From the NCBI GenBank assembly GCA_015064185.1, contig SVSS01000001.1, positions 68,910 through 132,909 of the forward strand: DNA of 64,000 nucleotides, given 5' to 3'. Under the pieces are notes generated by a model. The model was not told the origin of the DNA. It worked only from the letters and a program-made list of their open reading frames with translations, and did no database searches. A program made the position numbers and the translations under genes. This stretch comes from Oscillospiraceae bacterium (lineage in GTDB: Bacteria > Bacillota > Clostridia > Oscillospirales > CAG-272). Below are positions 17,639 to 24,128 of this stretch, piece after piece (position 1 is the first letter of the stretch; the number at the start of each line of letters is the position of its first letter).

Positions 17639-18799
17639 ATGAAACACGTTGGTATTATTTGCGAATACAATCCGTTCCATACGGGGCACGCACGGCTGCT
17701 TAAAGCTGTTCGCGGAGCCAACACCGTTGTGTGCTTGATGAGCGGTAATTTTACACAGCGCGGTGAAGCGGCAATTCTGCCACCTGTATCGCGTGCAGCC
17801 ATGGCTTTGGCGTGCGGCGCGGATCTTGTGCTCCAGCTGCCGTTTCCGTTCTCAGCTTCGTCGGCGCGCTATTTTGCCACGGCAGGTGTGCGCGCGCTTG
17901 GAGGTCTTGGGATAGATACGCTTGCCTTTGGCAGTGAGTGCGGCGATATAGAGGTGCTTTCCGCGCTTGCCGCGCGTGCACCCGAGGGGGATTATCGAAA
18001 AAAGGCGCCATACGTGATGCAAAATACAGGTGATGCTGCCGCGTATTTTGCGGCACTTGGCGAAAATGTTTCCTCAAATGATATCTTGGCGGTGGAGTAT
18101 TTGCGCGCCATGACGCGTGAAGCACCTTATATGGTACCCTTTGCTGTTAGCCGCAAGGGTGCAGAATACCGACAAACGGTACTGAGAAATGAGGAGCATC
18201 CTTCCGCCACTGCGCTGCGCGAGGCTTTGCGCGTGGGAGAGAGTGTTGAGGCGTATATTCCGCTTGAGGCGCAAGAAATCTTCAGGGAAGCCGCAGAACG
18301 CTACGGCATTGCCGACACCGCCCGTCTTGGCAGCGCACTGCTTGCCGTTTTGCGCGCAAACGGTACGGGAAATCCCGATGAAATTGCCGAGTGCGGTGGG
18401 GGGCTGCATCGTCGCCTACAAAAGGCGGCTTGGAGCGCGGGTGACTATGGCGCGCTTTGCAAGGCGGTAGCAACCAAGCGCTATACCGATGGGCGCATTC
18501 GCCGTGCGCTCCTTTACCTGTTGGCAGGTGTTAAAAAAGAGGATCTTGTGGCACATCCCGTATATCTCCGTTTGCTTGCCGCAAATGCCCGTGGTAGGGA
18601 ATTCCTTAACGAAACCATGAAGCGCCGTACCGTTCACGTGGTAACCAAGCAAGCTGATATTGCAGGGCTTGGCGCTTGTGCCGCCCGCCAGCGCGAGCTT
18701 TCACTGCGTGCCGATGGACTTTATGCGCTGTGCTTTGCCGATACTGTCACTCCCCATGCACTGCAGACCGCAAAGCCCTATCTCTATAAATATAAATAA
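17639..18799 (+). CDS. tmcAL: tRNA(Met) cytidine acetate ligase (TmcAL, formerly YlbM)
   Basis: The 386-residue protein starts VGIICEYNPFHTGHARLL, the HXGH nucleotidyltransferase signature of the TmcAL/DUF795 family, followed by VCLMSGNFTQRGE and ILAVEYLRA. The family makes N4-acetylcytidine at the wobble base of elongator tRNA-Met using acetate and ATP. GAAGAGGGG lies upstream of the ATG. It is divergent from ackA, whose product is acetate. The C-terminal domain looks complete. Confidence 0.93.
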   Translation: MKHVGIICEYNPFHTGHARLLKAVRGANTVVCLMSGNFTQRGEAAILPPVSRAAMALACGADLVLQLPFPFSASSARYFATAGVRALGGLGIDTLAFGSECGDIEVLSALAARAPEGDYRKKAPYVMQNTGDAAAYFAALGENVSSNDILAVEYLRAMTREAPYMVPFAVSRKGAEYRQTVLRNEEHPSATALREALRVGESVEAYIPLEAQEIFREAAERYGIADTARLGSALLAVLRANGTGNPDEIAECGGGLHRRLQKAAWSAGDYGALCKAVATKRYTDGRIRRALLYLLAGVKKEDLVAHPVYLRLLAANARGREFLNETMKRRTVHVVTKQADIAGLGACAARQRELSLRADGLYALCFADTVTPHALQTAKPYLYKYK

Positions 18800-18829
18800 G
18801 AGGCAATACAACCATATTTTACAAATGAC

Positions 18830-18858
18830 TTGACTTTTTTTATATAACGTGATATACT
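18830..18858 (+). promoter_or_regulatory. Promoter of the 100-residue conserved protein
   Basis: TTGACT (18830-18835) and TATACT (18853-18858), 17-bp spacing. Confidence 0.75.
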
Positions 18859-18892
18859 GTAATGCAGTAAATTTAGCAGAGGAGGCAGGATG

Positions 18893-19195
18893 ATGGCTGA
18901 TACAAGAAAAAAGGTTGAGGGTGAATATCTGATGTATCAGGGCAAGCCCCTGGTGCGTGAAAACGATACCATTATTTACGGTGATCTCAATAATGATCCT
19001 TGCGTACTGTGCCTTGACATTATGGGTTATACAGGTGAGGGCGAGGCAAGAGTGCCGAGCAAGGTCCTTATTCAGGTGGTAGATGCCAAGGATCCCAATA
19101 AGATCATCAAGCAGGGTGACAAAGGCAGCCTGCATGATGCGTTTACACTTGGTATGACGTGGCTTGATCTTGAGCTGAAAAAGGCACAAGCGTAA
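18893..19195 (+). CDS. Small conserved hypothetical protein (100 residues)
   Basis: A mixed-charge cytosolic protein with no signal peptide or membrane segment. It begins ADTRKKVEGEYLMYQGKPLVRE, a pattern I associate with short uncharacterised proteins of gut Clostridia, and continues with beta-strand-like stretches (TIIYGDL, CVLCLDIMGY, KVLIQVVDA) and an acidic helix. Two ATGs follow AGGAGG; 18893 is 8 nt away and preferred over 18890 at 5 nt. It has its own promoter and terminator, so it is monocistronic. Function unknown. Confidence 0.75.
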   Translation: MADTRKKVEGEYLMYQGKPLVRENDTIIYGDLNNDPCVLCLDIMGYTGEGEARVPSKVLIQVVDAKDPNKIIKQGDKGSLHDAFTLGMTWLDLELKKAQA

Positions 19196-19196
19196 T

Positions 19197-19232
19197 ATAA
19201 AAAAGCACGCGCTGCGGCGCGTGCTTTTTTAT
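19197..19232. terminator. Bidirectional terminator
   Basis: AAAAGCACGCGC pairs with GCGCGTGCTTTT over a TGCG loop, with A-run and T-run on the two sides. It ends the 100-residue gene and overlaps the stop of the convergent DUF1294 gene. Confidence 0.88.
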
Positions 19233-19495
19233 ATGGCTCTAAGGAGCAAAAAAATAATTGCTGCGTGTAGCAAAATGCCGAATACGTTGACGGCATAAAA
19301 GTAAAAATGCCTTGTTTTGTGACGGAAATATTGCATGGCGGCAAGCCCACCGACGGCACCGCCCAAAAGCGAAAAGCCAAGCAACGCTTTTTCCGGCACA
19401 CGCCAAGCGCCTCGCCTTGCGCGACGCTTATCGGTAGCGTATAAGACAAAGGTAAAAAGATTGATCAGGGCGAGATAGATGAGGTAGTACGTCAT
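19229..19495 (-). CDS. DUF1294 family membrane protein
   Basis: An 88-residue integral membrane protein. It begins with a hydrophobic segment (about 3-18), then YATDKRRARRGAWRVPE, the conserved cytoplasmic loop of DUF1294, LLGFSLLGGAVGGLAAM (second helix), the motif FRHKTRH and a third helix at the C-terminus (about 66-86). All family landmarks are present. Role unknown. A minus-strand TATACT (19535-19540) with a weak TTGCTT box (19558-19563), 17-bp spacing, is a candidate promoter. Confidence 0.85.
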   Translation of the reverse strand: MTYYLIYLALINLFTFVLYATDKRRARRGAWRVPEKALLGFSLLGGAVGGLAAMQYFRHKTRHFYFYAVNVFGILLHAAIIFLLLRAI

Positions 19496-19617
19496 TTTTT
19501 GAATGTCCTTTCGTAGCCTAGCGACCTTATATATAGTATAGAAGAGGTTGGGTTAAAAAGCAATGCCTTTTGTAAAAAGAATGAAAAAAGGAAAAAGAAA
19601 ATTTTTTAAAAAAACTC

Positions 19618-19646
19618 TTGACAAGAAAAATCCTTTGTGCTACAAT
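19618..19646 (+). promoter_or_regulatory. Promoter of the tRNA-Pro/tRNA-Leu operon
   Basis: TTGACA (19618-19623) and TACAAT (19641-19646) with a 17-bp spacer; tRNA-Pro begins 18 nt further on. Confidence 0.85.
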
Positions 19647-19663
19647 ATACAGGTCGCAGAAAT

Positions 19664-19739
19664 CTGGGTGTGGCGCAGTTGGTAGCGCGCTACCTTGGGG
19701 TGGTAGAGGCCGCACGTTCAAGTCGTGTCACTCAGACCA
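19664..19739 (+). tRNA. tRNA-Pro (anticodon GGG)
   Basis: A 76-nt cloverleaf: acceptor CTGGGTG/CACTCAG with one G-U pair, D arm GCGC/GCGC, anticodon stem CTACC/GGTAG with loop TTGGGGT (anticodon GGG), T arm with TTCAAGT loop, discriminator A and encoded CCA (19737-19739). Confidence 0.95.
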
Positions 19740-19759
19740 AGCAAATAACATTTGCGACT

Positions 19760-19810
19760 GCGGGTATCGGCGGTACATTCCGCCATACCCGCTTTGCGGG
19801 TATGGCGGAA
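19760..19810 (+). promoter_or_regulatory. Competing hairpins overlapping the 5' end of tRNA-Leu
   Basis: Segment B (CCGCCATACCCGC, 19780-19792) can pair with A upstream (GCGGGTATCGGCGG, 19760-19773; 13 bp with one bulge) or with C, the tRNA-Leu 5' end (GCGGGTATGGCGG, from 19796), where the stem grows to a perfect 15 bp (19778-19792 with 19796-19810) over a TTT loop. The two pairings exclude each other; pairing A with B would free the tRNA to fold. A role in tRNA maturation is inference. Confidence 0.6.
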
Positions 19811-19882
19811 TTGGCAGACGCGCTAGATTCAGGTTCTAGTGGGGGCAACTTCGTGGAGGTTCAAGTCCTCTTACCCGCACCA
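19796..19882 (+). tRNA. tRNA-Leu (anticodon CAG)
   Basis: An 87-nt class II tRNA: acceptor GCGGGTA/TACCCGC, D arm, anticodon stem CTAGA/TCTAG with loop TTCAGGT (anticodon CAG), long variable arm, T loop TTCAAGT, discriminator A and encoded CCA (19880-19882). The last CA of the CCA is part of a 19-bp terminator stem. Confidence 0.95.
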
Positions 19883-19926
19883 AAACAAAAATGGCACCCA
19901 ATCGGGTGCCATTTTTGTTTTGCCGC
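19881..19926 (+). terminator. Terminator fused to the tRNA-Leu CCA end
   Basis: A perfect 19-bp stem (19881-19899 with 19904-19922) with loop AATC, containing an internal T-run. It begins at the last two bases of the tRNA CCA. Confidence 0.85.
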
Positions 19927-20101
19927 AAGTATCGGCTTGAACCCTGCCGCCTTGTAGCACTTCGAAATTTTGCAGAATAATGCGGCGGCAGAGAAGGTCG
20001 CCGTTTTTGCTTGCAAAATGGTCGGCATTGCCGACAAGGCGTCCTTCAAGCGTCTGCGGCATCGCCGCAGAAAGCGGGTCAACGTCCTCTTACCCGCACC
20101 A
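19883..20101 (+). ncRNA. Structured tandem unit 1, ending in a copy of the tRNA-Leu 3' tail
   Basis: A 219-bp unit downstream of tRNA-Leu with no plausible gene. After the terminator it shows helices P0 (CTGCCGCC 19944-19951 with GGCGGCAG 19984-19991), P1 (GAAGGTCGCC 19993-20002 with GGCGTCCTTC 20038-20047) enclosing P2 (TTTTGC/GCAAAA, 20005-20018) and P3 (GTCGGC-ATT-GCCGAC, 20021-20035), then P4 (CTGCGGC-ATC-GCCGCAG, 20054-20070). It ends with CGTCCTCTTACCCGCACCA (20083-20101), matching the tRNA-Leu tail. The same helices with different bases occur in unit 2. Function is unknown; it could be RNA or a DNA-level mobile repeat. Confidence 0.55.
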
Positions 20102-20325
20102 CAAAACAAAAGACACCGCCTTGTGCGGTGTCTTTTGTTTTGCGGTTCGGGTGGCGAGCCCTTGAACCCTGCGGCGTGCAGAAATCATAAAATCTGCAAG
20201 TATAGTGCCGCCGCAGAAAAGAATGCCGATTTTGCCCATGGCAAATGGTGGCATTGCCGCCAAGGCATTCTTTAGACGTGTCGGCAACGCCGACAAAGTG
20301 GAGCAACGTCCTCTTACCCGCACCA
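20102..20325 (+). ncRNA. Structured tandem unit 2, ending in a copy of the tRNA-Leu 3' tail
   Basis: A 224-bp second unit in the same order. It opens with an 18-bp terminator stem (20102-20119 with 20125-20142), then P0 (CTGCGGC 20169-20175 with GCCGCAG 20210-20216), P1 (AAAGAATGCC 20218-20227 with GGCATTCTTT 20264-20273), P2 (TTTGCC-CAT-GGCAAA 20231-20245), P3 (GGTGGC-ATT-GCCGCC 20247-20261), P4 (GTCGGC-AAC-GCCGAC 20280-20294) and the tail CGTCCTCTTACCCGCACCA (20307-20325). Base pairs differ from unit 1 but pairing is kept. Confidence 0.55.
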
Positions 20326-20540
20326 ACACAAAAGGGCAGTCCGAAAGGGCTGCCCTTTTGTGTTGCTATGGGTGGCGAGCCCTTGAACCCTGCGTTACTG
20401 CCATGCTGCGGAGCCGAGAAAGTCAAAAATTTCCCCCAAAAACCTTGTTTTGTTCGCAATTTTATGGTATCATATTTTGTAGTACATGAGTGCCCTCGTC
20501 GGGGTTCTTAGTGAAACGGACAGATATAGGAGGTTCTTAT
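20324..20540 (+). repeat. Third terminator and partial third unit; otherwise featureless spacer
   Basis: A 16-bp terminator stem (20324-20339 with 20350-20365) follows the second tail copy. The sequence then repeats GGGTGGCGAGCCCTTGAACCCTGC (written here as GGTGGCGAGCCC then TTGAACCCTGC, about 20370-20393), shared with unit 2, and loses similarity after about 20400. The remaining ~140 bp hold the ribosome site of the next gene; no sharp promoter is seen. Confidence 0.55.
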
Positions 20541-21680
20541 ATGTTTGAACAAACCAAGGCTCTTTGTGACCATTTTCTTGAGATGGGCATTCCCGGTTTT
20601 GACCTTATCGTTTATAAGGATGGCGAGTGCATCCTGCGATACATGGGCGGCTATGCCGACCCCGAAAACAAGATTCCCATGAAAGGAAAGGAAAAATATC
20701 ACATTTATTCCTGCTCTAAGTTTATCACCTGCGTTGCTGCCATGCAGTTGTGGGAAAAGGGACTGTTTTCGCTGGAGGATAACCTTTCCGACTACCTGCC
20801 TGCCTTTGCCGAAATGACGGTAAAAACAGAGGACGGTGGTGTGCGAAAAGCCAAAAATCCCATCAAGATCAAGCATTTGTTTGAAATGTCTGCAGGCATG
20901 GGGTACGCGATGCACGCGCCCGTGCTTGAGGAGTACTACGCCATTCCCGGCAACAACTGCCCGACGGTAGAAACGATCAATATGTTTGCCAAGGTTCCGC
21001 TTGAATACGAGCCGGGCGAGGGCTGGAAATACAGTTTTGCTCATGACGTGTTGGGCGCATTGGTGGAGGTTGTTTCGGGCGAGAAGTTTGAATGCTACGT
21101 CAAGAAAAATATTTTTGATCCCCTCGGCATGGAAAACTCCTCCTTCCTGCATCCGCTTGAGGATTGGGAGGGATTTGCAAAGCAGTTCCAATATGACGCG
21201 CAAACCGGTGAATACGTGCCCGTCTGGCGCTTTTGGTGTCATTTGGGCAAGGAGTTTGCCGGCGGTGGCGGCGGTTGCGTTTCCACAGTAGAGGATTATA
21301 TCAAGTTTTTGGAGGCTTTGCGCATCGGCGACATCATTTTGAAAAAGGAAACGATTGCCCTGATGGCGACCGACCGCCTGAACGACTTTCAGCACAGCAT
21401 CTTCAATCGCTGGTTGCCCGGTCTTGGATACGGCCTTGGTGTGCGCACACCGTACAATGATAATATTTCTACCGATTTTGGTTGGATGGGTGCCGCAGGC
21501 GCATATGCAACGGTTGACCCCGTCAATAATATGACCTTCTACTACGCACAGCACGTGTTAAAGTCCCCCAATCGCCATTTGCGTCGGTGGATCTATTATG
21601 CGCTTCTTGCCGATATGCGCGGTGAGAAGATCGATATCCCTTTTGGCACAAGGGACGAGTCGCCCGGGCTGACATTCTAA
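20541..21680 (+). CDS. Serine hydrolase, beta-lactamase (class C)/esterase family
   Basis: A 379-residue protein of the PBP-like serine hydrolase fold. The nucleophile motif SxxK is SCSK in YHIYSCSKFITCVAAMQ, and the second motif region is YSFAHDVLGALVE, where the usual YxN reads Y-S-F, an unusual base. The EYEPGEGWKYS segment before it and GFGWMGAAGAYATVDP-like C-terminal strand (here FGWMGAAGAYATVDP) fit the family. No signal peptide, so probably cytosolic. The ATG at 20541 has AGGAGG upstream; an ATG at 20490 does not. Substrate unknown: esterase, peptidase or carboxylesterase are all possible. Confidence 0.85.
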   Translation: MFEQTKALCDHFLEMGIPGFDLIVYKDGECILRYMGGYADPENKIPMKGKEKYHIYSCSKFITCVAAMQLWEKGLFSLEDNLSDYLPAFAEMTVKTEDGGVRKAKNPIKIKHLFEMSAGMGYAMHAPVLEEYYAIPGNNCPTVETINMFAKVPLEYEPGEGWKYSFAHDVLGALVEVVSGEKFECYVKKNIFDPLGMENSSFLHPLEDWEGFAKQFQYDAQTGEYVPVWRFWCHLGKEFAGGGGGCVSTVEDYIKFLEALRIGDIILKKETIALMATDRLNDFQHSIFNRWLPGLGYGLGVRTPYNDNISTDFGWMGAAGAYATVDPVNNMTFYYAQHVLKSPNRHLRRWIYYALLADMRGEKIDIPFGTRDESPGLTF

Positions 21681-21711
21681 AAAACGCCCTTGTATTCCAA
21701 AGCATAATAAA

Positions 21712-21747
21712 ACAGCCGATATGGAGTTATCCATATCGGCTGTTTTT
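21712..21747 (+). terminator. Terminator of the serine hydrolase
   Basis: A 14-bp stem (21712-21725 with 21730-21743) with GTTA loop and TTTTT, 31 nt after the stop. Confidence 0.88.
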
Positions 21748-21767
21748 AGAAACGGCTCCCTCAAGCG

Positions 21768-22276
21768 CAAAAAGAAATGACCCTTGATCGCGGAAATCCC
21801 TACGACCAAGGGTCATTTCTGTTCGCTCTTGATATCTAACATCTTTTGTGATCCTCTCTTTCTATTATCTACCCTTTGTTTTTGCCTTACAGCCCTAAAA
21901 CATATTTTTTGGTTCTTAAGGGAGAACAACCCGGTTTTTGGTGTAATGCTAACTTGAAAAGGGCGAAGGGGGACGTGATTCGTACCTGTGGACGCCTCAT
22001 ACGATCTCTTTTATACCACTCACATTTATATTGGCGCTACCTATTGCCGATCTGGTTTCACACACACGTAAGATCGCGAAATTTGGGCTAAGCCCAAAGG
22101 CTTGAATCTTGGAATTCAACTAGCTTCTCATGGGACCATACCTCACTCTGAGATATACTTGGGAAAAGAGTTGTGGGTTAAACTTCCATTGGACCGTACC
22201 TCGTTTTTAGGATATCCTTTTGAGAAAAGAAACGCGGGAATTAGGTTTTCATCGGACCGTACCTCCTCTTTTCTTC
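21768..22276 (-). ncRNA. Predicted ~510-nt structured non-coding RNA with three ~60-nt repeats
   Basis: On the minus strand a promoter (22283-22311) and a 14-bp terminator (21773-21786 with 21807-21820, then TTTTT on the minus strand only) bracket a ~509-nt stretch with no credible reading frame. The 5' part repeats GAGGTACGGTCC-x-ATG (about 22251-22263, 22190-22202, and GAGGTATGGTCC at 22131-22143) every ~60 nt. Downstream are local hairpins, all read on the minus strand: ATATCTCA-GAG-TGAGGTAT at the repeat 2/3 boundary, TTGAAT/ATTCAA, TTTGGGC-TTA-GCCCAAA, CGATCT/AGATCG, GATCGTA/TACG(A)ATC. I do not recognise RNase P, tmRNA, 6S, SRP or a riboswitch. It may be a known large ornate RNA class I cannot match by eye. 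Confidence 0.6.
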
Positions 22277-22282
22277 GCTTTT

Positions 22283-22311
22283 AGTATAGCACACTTTTTG
22301 GCGCTTTGCAA
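22283..22311 (-). promoter_or_regulatory. Promoter of the ~510-nt non-coding RNA
   Basis: On the minus strand TTGCAA (22306-22311) and TATACT (22283-22288) with a 17-bp spacer, about 7 nt before the predicted RNA start. Confidence 0.65.
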
Positions 22312-22387
22312 TATGGCAAGTTGTAAGAAATACACAACAAAAAATTATTGAATAGGGAGAAAATGTGCACCTTGTATATTTTAGGGG

Positions 22388-22456
22388 TTTACAAGTAAAG
22401 AAAAGTGTGTTATACTAATATTGTTGTGGTGCTCGGAGTTTTCCGGGCATTTTTGC
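22388..22456 (+). ncRNA. Promoter followed at once by a terminator: very short RNA or attenuator
   Basis: TTTACA (22388-22393) and TATACT (22411-22416), 17-bp spacing, predict a start near 22423. An 8-bp hairpin TGCTCGGA/TCCGGGCA (22430-22437 with 22442-22449) and TTTTT follow directly, so the product would be only ~33 nt unless read through. The transporter gene downstream has a second promoter. Either a tiny RNA or a premature-termination control. Confidence 0.5.
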
Positions 22457-22525
22457 TTTATGGGGCTTTTTCTTGCTTGCGTTATATGTTGCGGGGGAGG
22501 CGGGTGTATTACTTGTGAAAAAAGA

Positions 22526-22554
22526 TTGACTTTTTATTTAAGATGGGATATAAT
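22526..22554 (+). promoter_or_regulatory. Promoter of the NSS transporter
   Basis: TTGACT (22526-22531) and TATAAT (22549-22554) with a 17-bp spacer, 35 nt before the start codon. Confidence 0.8.
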
Positions 22555-22589
22555 AATTGAGATATTAATTTAATGAAAAGGACAGTTGT

Positions 22590-23990
22590 ATGGAACAAAG
22601 AGAAAAATTCGGCTCGCGACTTGGCTTTTTGCTCATTTCCGCAGGCTGTGCTATCGGCCTTGGCAACGTATACCGCTTCCCCATTATTACGGGTGCTTAC
22701 GGCGGTGCACTCTTCGTGCTTATTTACCTTGCGTTTTTGTTAGCCCTCGGTATCCCTGTGATGTGCTGTGAGCTTGCCGTGGGTCGTGCCAGCCAGCGCA
22801 GCATTGCTTCCTCCTTTGAGGTGATGGAAAAGCCCGGCCAAAAGTGGCATTTGATGAAATACGTGGGGATTGCGGGCAACTATCTTTTGATGATGTTTTA
22901 TACCGTCATCGTTGGATGGATGCTGATCTATTTTTGGCAATTTTTAACGGGTGGCGCTGTCATGGATCACGGTGCCAATACAGCGGCGCTCGGCGGCTTT
23001 TTCGGCGGCATTCTCGCTAAGCCCGGGCTTCTTATTGCAACTACCGCTATTATCGTGGTGGTTTGCTTTGCCGTTTGCTCCTTGGGACTTCAAAAGGGCG
23101 TGGAGCGTATTACAAAGGTGATGATGATCGCGCTTTTTGCACTCATTTTAGGCCTTGCCATTTACGCCTTTACCATGGACGGCGCGGCAGAGGGGCTTAA
23201 GTTCTATCTTGTGCCCTCGGTAGAGCCGATCAAACAGGGTCGCCTTGGTGAGATCGTAACCGCCGCCATGGGGCAGGCGTTTTTCACCCTTTCCGTGGGT
23301 ATCGGCTCTATTGCGATTTTTGGTAGCTACATTGATAAAAAGCGCTCGCTTCTTGGTGAGGCAATCACCATTACGGGGCTTGATACCTTTGTGGCGCTCT
23401 CGGCTGGCCTTATTATTTTCCCTGCGTTTTTCACCTTCAACCCCGGTGGCACCATCGGTGTTGATCAAGCGGGCGCCGGCTTCCTTTTCACCACACTTGC
23501 GGGTATCTTTAACTCGATGGGCCCCGTGGTTGGTCGCATTATCGGTGCACTGTTCTTCCTGTTCCTGCTGTTCGCGGCGCTTTCCACAGTCATTGCCGTG
23601 TTTGAAAATATCATGTCCTTCTGGCTTGAATTAACAAGCCTCAATCGCCGCACGATCGCGCTTGTCAACGTTGGGCTTTTGCTTGTGCTTACACTCCCCG
23701 CCATTTTCGGCTGTAATATTTGGAGCGGCGTAAAGGACGTGATGTTTGGCAAGGACTTCATCGATATGGAGGATTTTGTGGTATCCAACGTGCTCCTGCC
23801 GCTTGGCAGCCTTGTTTACGTGCTGTTTTGCACCACGCGCTACGGCTGGGGACGTAAGGGCTTTTGCGATGAGTTAAATGCCGGAGAGGGACTTAAAATG
23901 CCCCGTTGGATGACCTACTATATGACTTGGTGTCTGCCTGTTATCATTACGATCCTGCTTGGATACTCTGTTGTGAATTTCTTTCGTTAA
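22590..23990 (+). CDS. Sodium-dependent transporter, neurotransmitter:sodium symporter (NSS) family
   Basis: A 466-residue inner-membrane protein with about 11 helices. The start SRLGFLLISAGCAIGLGNVYRFP is the NSS TM1 signature, with the unwound GCAIGLGN centre that binds sodium and substrate (as in LeuT and MhsT); GGALFVLIYLAFLLALGIPVMCCELAVGR is TM2. Bacterial members import amino acids with sodium. No ribosome site beyond AAAAGGAC is visible. It is monocistronic, with a terminator at 24000. Substrate not predictable from sequence. Confidence 0.93.
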   Translation: MEQREKFGSRLGFLLISAGCAIGLGNVYRFPIITGAYGGALFVLIYLAFLLALGIPVMCCELAVGRASQRSIASSFEVMEKPGQKWHLMKYVGIAGNYLLMMFYTVIVGWMLIYFWQFLTGGAVMDHGANTAALGGFFGGILAKPGLLIATTAIIVVVCFAVCSLGLQKGVERITKVMMIALFALILGLAIYAFTMDGAAEGLKFYLVPSVEPIKQGRLGEIVTAAMGQAFFTLSVGIGSIAIFGSYIDKKRSLLGEAITITGLDTFVALSAGLIIFPAFFTFNPGGTIGVDQAGAGFLFTTLAGIFNSMGPVVGRIIGALFFLFLLFAALSTVIAVFENIMSFWLELTSLNRRTIALVNVGLLLVLTLPAIFGCNIWSGVKDVMFGKDFIDMEDFVVSNVLLPLGSLVYVLFCTTRYGWGRKGFCDELNAGEGLKMPRWMTYYMTWCLPVIITILLGYSVVNFFR

Positions 23991-23999
23991 GTAAATTTT

Positions 24000-24041
24000 A
24001 AGCACCTGTCACCGCCCGCGGGCGGTGACAGGTGCTTTTTG
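24000..24041 (+). terminator. Terminator of the NSS transporter
   Basis: AAGCACCTGTCACCGCC pairs with GGCGGTGACAGGTGCTT over a short CGCG centre, followed by TTT. Confidence 0.88.
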
Positions 24042-24067
24042 ACGTAGGGGAAATTTTTTATTACCTA

Positions 24068-24096
24068 TTGAAAAATATATAGAAATGATTTATAAT
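24068..24096 (+). promoter_or_regulatory. Promoter of the ABC fusion gene
   Basis: TTGAAA (24068-24073) and TATAAT (24091-24096), 17-bp spacer, 33 nt before the start codon. Confidence 0.75.
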
Positions 24097-24128
24097 TTAA
24101 TCAATCTATATAAGAGGAGGTATCTTCA

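Noticed and set aside
20010..20325. The tandem units as two extra tRNA genes
   Set aside because: Although each ends in a tRNA-Leu-like tail with CCA, the 5' acceptor strand is absent and the upstream helices form a different fold.
22130..22265. CRISPR-like array from the three GGACCGTACCTC repeats
   Set aside because: Only three copies, 12-16 nt long and imperfect, with related sequence between them, and no cas genes in the window.
21768..22276. RNase P RNA or tmRNA at the structured locus
   Set aside because: The conserved GAGGAAAGTCC and ACAGAAA core pairing of RNase P, and the tRNA-like ends of tmRNA, are not found.
21876..22284. Two short plus-strand frames (71 and 60 codons) between the serine hydrolase and the transporter
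   Set aside because: No ribosome sites or family resemblance; they lie opposite the predicted non-coding RNA.
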